Assembly (NCBI GenBank): GCA_018524725.1
Contig: JAEUWP010000421.1
Coordinates: 276,352 to 340,351, forward strand
Source of the DNA: Podaxis mareebaensis
Taxonomy: Eukaryota > Basidiomycota > Agaricomycetes > Agaricales > Agaricaceae
Length of the DNA: 64,000 nt
Direction of reading: 5' to 3'
The position numbers and the translations under genes were made by a program. This document shows positions 25,859 through 36,269 of the stretch, in pieces; the first letter of the stretch is position 1, and each line of letters begins with the position of its first letter. The notes beneath the pieces were generated by a model that did not search any database, had not been told where the DNA came from, and saw only the letters and a program-made list of their open reading frames with translations.

Positions 25859-27140
25859 TTTCGCGCAGCTCCTTTGCCAGTTGTGGCTCCCTGGCAGTCT
25901 ATGCGACGTCGCACGGGTTCCGACTCGTTTTCGTACATTGAGAATTTGATTTTTTTTCCTAAACGCTACGGATTGGCTTCCTGTATGTCGTTATTCACAA
26001 TCAGCCAGCGTGGGATGCTAATCGCTATTCAGCGATCTTTTCTATTGGATTTTTGTGCCACCGATTCGAGAGCAGTCGGATGCATACGTTACTTGGTGGA
26101 ACAACCACAAAGTTCGCAAGCAGAACGCTAAACTCATGCCATCCAGCCACATCTCGATCGACGCACTTCGCCACCCTACCCTGTATAATGGCCGCTCATA
26201 CTAAGTTCGTGTTCCACCAGAAGCACGAGCCGAAATAGCCTATGGTATCTTAAACCACGTTCATCGGAACTGGCAGCGGAGGGTGCTGGCAAGCGACGAC
26301 AAGTCAACAACGATGGCCCCTGCCATCCCGGCCGGGCTGCCATCTGCCTGCCACTTGGAGGCTTGACGTGTCCGACCCGTTGCTTGTGTCCGCATTTTGG
26401 ATCGGACATTGGACTGCATGACCCCCCTCTTGGGTGAGAAAATTGTCGGGCTGCTCCGAAAACTTTGGCCTTCATCTCCGCATAATTATCGGGGCTGGGC
26501 CGGATTTCTGGACCGTTTGTGCCCGCGTAAGGATCGGAGATATGCCAGGGTCCTGCTGAAATGCTCAATATCCTATCCTGGGGCAGCTGGTCCCCGGGAG
26601 TAATATCTCTCCTGGTACAGCCCCGAGTTTGACCTCGAAGCTTCGAGGGCATATGAGATCCTCGGTTCGCCCCCTCTCTCACTTCACCCGCATGGAACGT
26701 ATCCACTGATATGTCGAACGTAGATTCTGACACCCGAGCTATGATTCTGCCCGTATGATAGACTTTGGTGTTTTTTTTTTATAGTTCAACGCTGTTTTCA
26801 AGTGATTTACATGATATATATTGCTCTTAAGGTGATTCTAGTGGTATCCACGAACTGATAATGTTACGTCGTTGATGGGATGAGGACTGGGGATGGACAC
26901 CCATTAGCACTGAGCGTGAGGCTTTGGTGCTCGCGCACGAGCGCATAAGGACGATAGTAAACATGACCAAACTCAACTCAAAACGTGCCAGTCGTTTGGG
27001 ATGTGTCAGGCAGTTGAAGAAGTTCGGATGAACTTGGGCTCAACGTAAAAGCATCCCACAACTGGAAGGGAGTCTGTTCCTGCCCATTTTCTTCGCCCAA
27101 CCCTCGCCCTCAACCGCGGACCATATCCCAAGTTGTCCGC

Positions 27141-29659
27141 ATGATCCTATCGTCTCTCGAGTTCTTAATAGGAATTCCAGCCAAAATTATCAAGAAGCTA
27201 ATACCTGTTGTAACCCTCTTTGCTTGGGCAATATCGAAGTTCGCCTTAAGTGCCTTCGCTAGGGTCGCCGTATGGTTCGCCCTGGTGTACGAATTTTGTT
27301 TTGGGAATAGGCAGCCGGTTACTCGAGTAAGCCGCTTTTACATGAGAGTGGGATGAGCTACACACACCGCATCACAGGAGGAGCAAAAAGAGACAATCCA
27401 GCCGATATCAACACAAGAGAATACCATGGCTGCTCCGGGATTGACAGAGAATTCCTTCAAGAAGCTCGAAACAGAACTCTCTTCATATGCGGGAATAGGC
27501 CAGGTGCAACTTGCTTCAAAGGCCGACGCTCTGGATGTGAGCTGTCCTATTGGTCTTGGTTCCATCTTTGAAGCTCACTCTTCGAGTCTCCAAGGTTGAT
27601 CCCAAGACAGATAAATCCCTAGCGAAGACGGTGACTATAGACCCGGAAATCAGAAAGCTGGTCTGCACGCGTTGTTGGGACACGATTTTCTCGGAAACAT
27701 CCTTTGCAGCTATTTGGATGACGGCTAGTCTCAACTCTGCCTCAGCCGAGTCGCAATCAAACGACACTCACTGCTTCGCATTCCAGACGCCAACATGGGT
27801 GCAGATGCAGGAGTCGATCGACCACATGTGCGAATGGTGTGATATCGTATGCGAGGATATAGAGGTGTACTACCAACACCGCAAGAAGACCAAACAACCT
27901 CCGCCCGATGACTCGACTTTTTCGATAACCATTCGGTTTATGTGGTCCACTTCTGATGCTGCGCTCCTGTTCCGACTTTGCGTCGAGAACGACTGGTACA
28001 GGACCTGGCATGTCTACGCCGATGCTGGTATGTCCGTCATTGTAAAGTTTGGTAAATAGACGAAGAGGCCGATGGACTGATCATGATATATCAACAGACA
28101 ATGTTGCAGCACGATACATAGCGGCTCGCGGCCTGGTGTGGAACGTCAACAGCAGTCAGGCTTACACATTTATCCAAAAATGCATGGAGGACTGCTCGCA
28201 TCACAAGCACTGTTTACGCCCGCAGCCTTCTAAACTGCCTAGAAGAGTCATTGATTGTGCTGATCCCACTCATCCTCGACTGGTGGACAGCGAGTCTTTG
28301 GGGGAGGAGCGCTACGCAGCCCTAAGCTATGTCTGGGGACAGGAGCAGCCCCACAGCACGAAGGAGGCGACAATCGAACTATATAAGCATTCCATTGACC
28401 CTCGACTTATTCCAAAGACTATTCTTGACGCCATCACCGTTACGAGTCGGCTCGGCTTACGTTATCTTTGGGTGGACTCGATCTGCATCATACAGGACTC
28501 GGACGAAGACAAGAATTGCGAAATCCCCAAAATTCGGCACACTTTCCAACACGCATACGTGACTATTGTCGCCGCGGATGCCCAGAAAGTTAGCAATGGC
28601 TTTCTGCACAAACGCAAGAAGTGGCCCTCTGCTGTGAGCACGCTACCATTTCGCTGCCCGGACAAGTCAATAGGGACCTTCTTTCTTAGCGGAGGAGACG
28701 GGGGACCACCAGTGAATGAGCCTGTCGATACACGCGCTTGGTGTCTAGAAGAGCGTGTGCTGTCCCCTCGGAAGTTAATATACTGTCGTCATGGATTACA
28801 ATACGAGTGTCAATCAACTCGTATGAACGTCAATGGCTCGCCTGGCTATCTGCCCCACGCGATGGAGATCCCGCGGTTGCCTGATTGTAGTATGGTACCT
28901 CAGATGGTTCCCAGAGCATCCGAGGAGGACATAGAGAAAAGCTGGCGTTTCATGGTCAGCCTCTATACCCAGCGCGCCCTCACCAAGCCAAAGGATAGAC
29001 TGGTTGCCCTTTCAGGCGTCGTTGATCATTTTCATGATCTATGGCCTCAGAGTAAATACGTTGCTGGGCTATGGACGCATCAGTTTCCCCAAGCTCTCTT
29101 GTGGAAAAAAAAAAGAAACCGAGAATACGGGCGACCTGAAAAGTACAGGGCGCCATCGTGGAGTTGGGCCGCGGTTGATGGCGAAGTTTTGTGGGAGCAT
29201 GAGAGCAATAAAGGCGTGATTAGCGAAGTCAAGGATTGGAATGTCGAGCTAAAGTCCCCGAAAACTCCGTATGGTGAGGTGACTGGTGGGTTTTTACTCT
29301 TGAGTGCAATCGTTAAGCCAGTCATATGGAATCCGGAGGAGTTCGAACTGTTTGAGACAACGGGGGGAGGAGGTCGGGCGCTGTCCTCGCACGAGGAATC
29401 AACAAATGGGGAGATGGGATACGTTGTCGCTGATGCCATTGAGCCAGCATCAGATTCACTACGTCAAGTATTCGCTGCTGTGGTGAAGGACACTGGTACC
29501 ACGTTGCTTGGCATTATACTGGAGCCGACTTGGGGGGACAACGATAAAGGAGGGCACTGTGGCATGAACATCTATCGTCGGATTGGATGGTTTACTGCTC
29601 CCTTCTGCGAAAGAGCAGAATGGCTTTCTAGAGAATACCATGTGATCAAGATTATTTGA
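27141..29659 (+). CDS. HET-domain (heterokaryon incompatibility) protein with hydrophobic N-terminus
   Basis: Exon 1 from ATG 27141 encodes a strongly hydrophobic segment (residues about 17-55, including VVTLFAWAISKFAL), a likely membrane helix. A 51-base intron (27327-27377) and a second short intron near 27537-27640 follow; two splice choices for the latter both keep the frame. A cysteine-bearing region (LVCTRCW, MCEWCDIV) lies near 27655-27850. After an intron at 28028-28097 comes the HET domain (PF06985): YAALSYVWG near 28316, GLRYLWVDSICIIQD near 28455, AYVTIVAADA near 28555 and RAWCLEERVLS near 28735. The C-terminal third is unassigned; stop at 29657-29659. HET proteins execute or signal cell death on non-self fusion and are frequent NLR partners. 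The frame is uninterrupted, so the gene may be functional. Confidence 0.8.
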
Positions 29660-29819
29660 CAGCATTATAATGTACTTCATATGTATATTTGAATGTCGAG
29701 TCGACATCGCGACCGTGCGCTAATAGTAAAATGGTATCACACACGAAAACGATAGCAAAGGTCTCTTGTTAATGAATGCCAATTCATCTTCAGTAAATAA
29801 ATCATCTTATTGCATACTC

Positions 29820-32520
29820 GCTTGTCCTTTTCCATGCGAACAAATCTCGTTTATTAAAGTCATCGGGGGGTACTACATACTAGATAAAACAAAGTCGCTA
29901 CTTCTGGATCATCGCGAACGTGAAATACCTGTGGAAGAGAAGCTACAGGCCGGTGACCAACTTTCAATCTACCCAAGTCGGTCCGACTATCAAGTGCGCC
30001 TTGGGTTGGTACTTTTCCCCGTTTCGGTAACAAGCATCAAACCTCATCTTGACAGACCTATGGACTTTCACACCCCGCTTAATTTGTTGTGGAATAAACC
30101 TGCCTTGACCCAAATTCCACGCTAACCGATGTGTCCACGAATTATCCCCATAATAACGATGCCTCATAGGGAGGAACTCTAGGACCCACCACGGCCATGA
30201 TAGACTCAGCGGGTCATAGCTTGGCGATAACGCGCCTCGAAATTCAAGTTCTCCCTCGGACATGCCTGCTTCGGCCTCTGCTGCTTCCCTGATTCGAGCC
30301 TCTCATTCTTCAGGCTTGAGAGGTTTACGAGGTGGGATACGTTGCAAGAAGGCTGTCTCCGGGACTTTGAGAGGCGGAGGGCGCTTTAGAATCGGATGAT
30401 AGGTAACTGGGTCCAAATCAAGACCGATCCGCCGCAACCCTCTAACAGAAAACATGATGCCCGTATTGGTGAGGAATGTCTGACGGATCATCCAGCGAAG
30501 GGGAATGCGAGCCAGGTTTGGACGTGTATCATTCGACACTAAAAACAAAAGGTCGATCTTAACCTGGTGGCAGCCACGCCTTTTCGATGATTAACATACC
30601 TGAACCACCGACATCTAGCTCGCAAGAAAGCGGTGATTACTTGATCTTATGGTTTAGGGTTTTGACTTACCACAATGGCATCCAGCAAACCAAACCTGTG
30701 TCACATTCTGTTAGAGACCTGATCAGGTCTTTTGAGCGACGCCATTCAGTTACTTCCTCGACGTCCGTAGGTGTCTCATGTATATTACCATACTTCCTTT
30801 CTAACCCACGCATAACCCCTCTCGCCGACGGATTCCCTTTGTGACCATGATGTCGCGGTTCCACTACATTCGATCTACCCCAGGTGTTCTACCTGAACTT
30901 GGCTCTCCGTTTATCTAGAGCAATCGCATGACGAAAGACTCGGACGACAGTATCGGACGTTGTGAATGGCAAGCGTCGGGGTATTATTCCAATTGAACAA
31001 ACGGTGTCCCTGACCACGAGCCTCGTTTAGCTTGGATATGGAGAATTCGAGGGACATGATACCTACCATACGCCCAGGAAGTCGATGTTGACATGTATAG
31101 AGAATGCTGCTCTAAATGCATTGGATCGTTTCCACCCGATTCGATCTATACGAGCATACATCTTGTACGCGAATGGGACTTGTTGATGATGGCACCTTGG
31201 TAAAAGGCCGACTTTATGGAGCATACCCACCAAACTGGAATCGGATACTAGTCAGACGCGACCTATGACACATCCGCAAATATACGTACCGTGCTATATA
31301 TGCTCCATGAGAAAATCCAAAGATACATATCTTGCCTCCTGCCTTATCTGATCTCGAGCCTCAGTTTGGGAGACAAAAGGAATGCGAAGGTAGACTGACA
31401 ATTTTGCATCAAGAAATCGTAACCATCTTCAATTCTAATAAGATCAATGCCCGAGAATAAACTTAAGACAATCGCTTACACATAATTCATGCATCAAGAC
31501 TCCGAGCGATTGTCTTGTCTAAAGCCTATTCTCCTGATGAGATACTTATTATCGTTCGAAAAATTTGAAATACAACCTTGGAAATCCTCGCCATCAACGA
31601 TGTCGCAATTTGAGGTATCGTATATGCTCCAATCCCAGCCTTGATCCGACATGAGCCGAGGGCTCTAGGACGAATATCGAAGAAATCCACAGACCTGATA
31701 ATACACTAATTGCTTGCTCGGATCATCCTTCTTCAAGATACTGAATAGTTCAACGATGTTCGAGTTCTAGCCAAGCGGTTCAGCTTCTGTCATAGTCTTG
31801 AATATTGTCTTCGCTGACGTCACTACCGAATCTAAATGCATGGATCGTTTAACGGATCATCCCGCCTGGTGGGGAATACTCACTGATCAGTCCCATCGAA
31901 ACATAGTACGAGTGTCCTATTTGGGCGATCCGCAGGTACGGTTATATTCGGTACTTCACTCTCACTTATACCACCCATGCCCCGGGGAGGCAAAGGAGCG
32001 ACCTCGGACAGCTTCTCGAGCGCCGTTCCCTTGCCATTAGCGGAAAAACAGGGACCGGACCCTCCAGAGCCAGACGGAGGGGTTTTGGATGGAGTGAATG
32101 ATACCGCCGTTGGAGAGCATGTGTGATGCGTGTCAAGACCATTAGTGCCGCCCTCTAGTGGCAAGATGTTCCCATTTGAGCCCACTTCGTTATTATCGCC
32201 CATACTGTACAGCTCAGTCTCGCAAGGTGTCTTGTTCCTGAGGAGTCGCAGTCACAGAGTGGGTGCTGATAAGGCTCCCATGGCAGTGAGGAAGGAGGGA
32301 GGGAGGTTAAGGCCATCTTGACCTCCCCGCCCGATGCAGGATTATATAGACACGGGGAAGATACGATTCCGATATCAAGCACCCATGACGAGTAAGACCT
32401 GCGTTACGCCTCACCGACTTCACGTTGATGATCAGACATAAACGGGGCCCCTTGAGTATTTCAGTATTCATTAATATTAATTGATCAGCACCCGCACACC
32501 CTGGTGCCATCTTTGCATCT
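29820..32520 (-). repeat. Segmental duplication unit B, copy 1 (holds DUF2235 copy 2)
   Basis: The whole unit, including flanks outside the coding region, matches 36270-39030 in the same orientation. The left end has cttttccatgcgaacaaatc against cttttccatgtgaacaagtc. The right end has gtattcattaatattaattg against gtattcattaacattcattg. Confidence 0.75.
29964..32203 (-). pseudogene. DUF2235 alpha/beta-hydrolase pseudogene (copy 2)
   Basis: It has the same exon order as copy 3: LVLCFDG near 31890, ICIFGFSHGAYIA near 31290-31330, FRHAIALDKRR near 30905-30940, CELDVGG near 30610, LARIPLRWM near 30500, and a C-terminus ending in the stop at 29964. It is broken. A TAG at 30889-30891 interrupts the exon after RRAKFR, where copy 3 has a lysine codon. 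A TGA at 30303-30305 replaces the His of EEHEAQ seen in copy 3. The glycine motif is one residue short (DVGGS against DVGGGS). The FDG motif has also lost a glycine (GTDQ against GTGDQ). The elbow reads GFSHG instead of GFSRG. It is therefore a non-functional duplicate, still recent enough to align along its full length. Confidence 0.75.
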
Positions 32521-32948
32521 CTTGTTCGATTCGGGTCTTCGACGCGTTTCGAACGAATGTGTAAGCCTGAATTGCCTCCACGGAAACTGAATTCTTACTT
32601 TTAGATCGCTCCGATCATCCGTCGCTCCTTACAGCATTACAATAACATGGAAGCTGTATATGACTCCTATCCATGTCCCAAGGTTGTGGAAATGGATCGA
32701 CCTCGGCACTAGACGTCTTCGGTTTATGAGTAACTCAAAATACTATACTGACACCGAGATGAAACAGTATATTGTACATGTAAACCGAGTAACTACGGAT
32801 TTAAGTACACACAAACGGGGTGAAGATTCTGTGTTCCCCAGCACCGCAAGGCAATGGAGAGTTATGACTTTGCCTCGGATACTGCATTCGTGGGTGTATT
32901 GTTACAAGATGCCTGGAAAGTACTGCTTACTAACCTTATGTGTCAAAC

Positions 32949-35054
32949 CTAACGATGCCGTACCTTGGGTAACTGCTCCAGAAACTTTTCGATAAGTCGC
33001 TTGGAGTATGGCTTCACCCAGAAATGGCTACTCCGGCATTGAAGGAGAGCCTTCCTCCCTCCGTGCCCAATCACGTAGAAACTGGATATTGAGCTATTGC
33101 ACAGCATACCACGAACAAATGAAACAATAGCCTTAATTCTGGAATGGCGGGTGAGATTAGATTGCTGGGGGATCTGCAGCAAATGGTTGAGGCCATGATG
33201 CGTCCAAATAGTGATGTTGACTTACAATCTGTAAAAGTAACTTTATCTCCATGTCTACGCGCGTCAGTTCTGGGTGAAGGCAGAGTTTTCTGAAATCAAA
33301 GTCCATCAAGGCGCTCAGTCTCTTTGCATCATCATTCAAGTGAACTGAGCGAAGAAGAGCAAAAAATGTGCCGACAAGCTTGTTATATTGATCAAACTGC
33401 TCTGAACGGTGCAAGGATGGCCAAGTCAAGTCAAGCGCAGGAACATATTCAACTACTAATGTGACGTTCAGAAAGATCCATGCCGCGACTACACAAAGCA
33501 TTACTTACCACTGGCGTATCGTTGACGGCGAACTTTTATCCGATCTAGCTTGCACCGAATCTTGTCCCAGAGTGCCACTGCACAGTCCGACCAAATGCAA
33601 AACGGTCCAGACCTTGTTGGGTCCCCCAGGAAGTCCATAAAGGATGCGTGGTAAAATACAACCCGACAATCACTGCCTATTTTCATAACGGAATGGAGAG
33701 ACCGACATGCATTTCGGAACTGTGATTCGGATAGGTCCAACAAATTGGCAATATTGAGAGCATCCGACATGCCACGCAGGCGCGTAGACAAGAGAATCCA
33801 CTGGACGATCTGAAGCTTTTTAGGCGGAATGCGCTCCATGATGAGCGTATAAAAGCTATTCAGCCCTGATAGGGGATGGCTGGGACCTTTTGCTTCCAAG
33901 CATTTCGCGAAGTGGAGGACTGCACGCAACTGGTCGACAGGTCCACACGACTGGGAGTCATCACCACCAATAAACGGACGGCAGTGTCAGCACAGGCGAA
34001 TAGTCCATTGCACAGGTCGACGATAGTCCAGACCTCTCGTTCAGAAGGCCATGGAAGCGCCAGACCGTGTTTTTGCCCAATCTCGCGGAGCTTGTCCGTC
34101 AAATACAGTGCGATCCCACTGTCAATCTCTCGGGATATGACGAGCTCGATCGGAAGACATAGCGGTTTGATATCAGGAAGATCGAATGTAGCAACAAGGT
34201 CAGGCTCGAGGCGGCTGAGGAAGATCCAAAGGAAAGGCGTGGTTTTGTTCCGGATAGATTCTGCGACAATCTTGACGATGTCCACTTGCGCCTCCACCCT
34301 AACACATTCATCAAGACCGTCAACAATGATGACCTGATCCGTGAGTTCTTCTCCTTTGGCTTTGAGTTCTTTGATTGGAGCGACGAGAAGCTCATGGAAC
34401 TGGTGCGGCAGGGATTTCTTGACAATAGTTGGACTGCGAATGAGTTTATGATCGATGGTGCCAAAGGAATCGAATTTGTCGGCGAGTTGGTATGAGATGG
34501 AGGTGAAGAAGCGGTCGGGGTCATCTCGATTATTGGGCCGGGAAAAGAAGAACGATGCACCCAATTTTTCGCCTAGAGCTTCAGCACAGGATTGCGCAAT
34601 GGCTAACTTTCCGACACCAGCTGGGCCTCTCAACCATGCAATCCGAGTAGGATGTTTGTCAGCACTGACACCCCAGCTGGTGAGGTTTTCAATGCAATCA
34701 TCCAGTGTTCCAGGATGGCATTTAGGAGGAGGATATCGGGCCGAGAAGTCATGAGTGGCTTCTGGAATTGAAGCTTCGAGGAGGGTTTGAAGACCTGCAC
34801 ATAAAGTAAGCAGCAAACATCTGCATGAACACGATATTCTCAGCTTTTCTCTCGGATGTGCTCCTGATAATGTTGATTTGAGCATGTGGGGACTGGTCAA
34901 GAGTGATGTTAGTAGATTTGTCAGTAATAGACTGATCGACATTGATGTCAGTAGATTGGATGATGGTTGACCGGCCAACATTGATGATAATAGAGTTGTC
35001 AATGAAATTGGGGTTGTTCACTGCGAAGTCATGAGCACCAGGAAGAATCGACAT
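32949..35054 (-). CDS. NACHT NTPase (NLR-like protein), probably disrupted
   Basis: ATG at 35052-35054 opens an Asn/Ile/Ser-rich N-terminus with short internal repeats. After a junction near 34800 the protein reads GLQTLLEASIPEATH and PPKCHPGT, the linker typical of Agaricomycete NLR proteins. The NTPase part has Walker A GPAGVGKLAIAQ near 34595-34635 and Walker B VIIVDGLDEC near 34305-34335. Leu replaces the usual Ser/Thr after the Walker A lysine. Near 33970 the frame must shift by one base to continue from CADTAVR into QLRAVLHFAKCLEAKG, which suggests a small deletion. Further helical exons (33160-33930) and a C-terminus at about 32949-33100 follow. No WD or ankyrin repeats are seen. Such proteins sense non-self and trigger death effectors. 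The N-terminal splice junction is unresolved. Probably a decaying gene or one with a sequencing error. Confidence 0.65.
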
Positions 35055-35497
35055 GGTGGTGGAAGGGAAAGATGGGCAGGAACCCCAGTCAGCGGCGGGT
35101 TGTCCATCCCAAGTTCACGTGCTGTGTAGCGCCAATGGCGTCTCTGCCTCGTACAAAAAATGGAATTCATACCAGACCAGATGCGTGTCAAGATTTGGGT
35201 GCGTCTAATAACATTGATTGAATATGTAATAGCCGAGCAGTCACAGCAAGAATAATGTTCGGGTATCCTTTGAATTAGCTTTGTGTCCATGTCTCCTTGC
35301 AATTGTCGATTTTCTCTTCACCGAGAGGATTACCACCCAAGCCGAACTCCGGATAAGAGAGAGAACTCACCCAGTAAACCAGAATGTCCGTATCACCGAC
35401 GGATAAGGTCGTGCCCGCGACCGTTATTGCACCAATGCTCAAACGGAAATCGGCCTGGAATTAGTCGGACTTGGTACCAAGCAGCCGAATGAATAAG

Positions 35498-35690
35498 ATC
35501 TAGAATCGACAGTCTTCTCGTATGCCAGGTGTGGTACATGTGGAAGATTAGGACTGGTGGTTTGAATCCCGCTCCCAGTGAGGGGGGAGACCGAGGAAGG
35601 TGAGGGCGGTACGCTGTCTTCGGCATGTTTCTCGATGACAGTTTCTGTGATCGAAATCACCGTCGGCTCCTGTGCGTGATTGTTCATCAT
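35498..35690 (-). pseudogene. 5' fragment of a DUF2235 gene (copy 1 type)
   Basis: ATG at 35688-35690 starts a peptide nearly identical to the N-terminus of copy 1 (MMNNHAQEPT, SVPPSPSSVSP). The match ends at about 35498, just after the EKTVD codons and before the catalytic FDG motif. Only the non-conserved leader survives, so no enzyme can be made. Confidence 0.7.
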
Positions 35691-36268
35691 CTTGAGTAGA
35701 CTGCTCGGCACAATCAACCGGAAGGTAAGGAGAGTGGTTTCGACACCAGCTTAAAAGAAGTTGTCCAGCGGAAACCGGACTTGTATCCAGGCCGAAGGGA
35801 GAAGTGTCTTTAGTAGCCAAGTTGAACCTGGGAAGTCGCGCTAATTTGGGAACCGACCAAAGAATTAAAGGAAAACAACATGCATTCATTTCCGGCTTGC
35901 CAATCACCTAACCATAAACGTCCCCCATCCGCGACCCTCGAAGTCGCTGCAATTCGTCCCTTTCCCCATCTCAGGCTCCTACAATTTGCAAGGTACTAAT
36001 AAGCCTTTTGGATCTTACTACTGAACGCAGGATTCAAGAAACAAGGACGATCGATACCTATGTATGTCTGGCGCTCGGTTCGAGCGTCTGCAGTGGAGTG
36101 AGAATCATAGGATTGTTCCGAAGAATCTATTGTGAAGTAGGTCAAAGCGAAATCCGAATGGAAACTCTCGCCCACAGGAGGCGTTCACGTTGGAGCAATT
36201 TGGCACAATGAATGGTATTTGGCAGGTCAGGGTAGCAGCTCGGTCGAGGTTTGCTTGGCTCTCTGACT
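35498..36268 (-). repeat. Segmental duplication unit A, copy 2
   Basis: Second copy of 24925-25715, in the same orientation. It covers the leader and upstream region of a copy 1 type DUF2235 gene and ends within a few bases of the 3' border of the unit B copy that holds DUF2235 copy 3. Confidence 0.75.
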
Positions 36269-36269
36269 A

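Noticed and set aside
26176..26733. Minus-strand open frame of 185 codons upstream of the HET gene
   Set aside because: It has only a GTG start, low-complexity composition and no recognisable domain.
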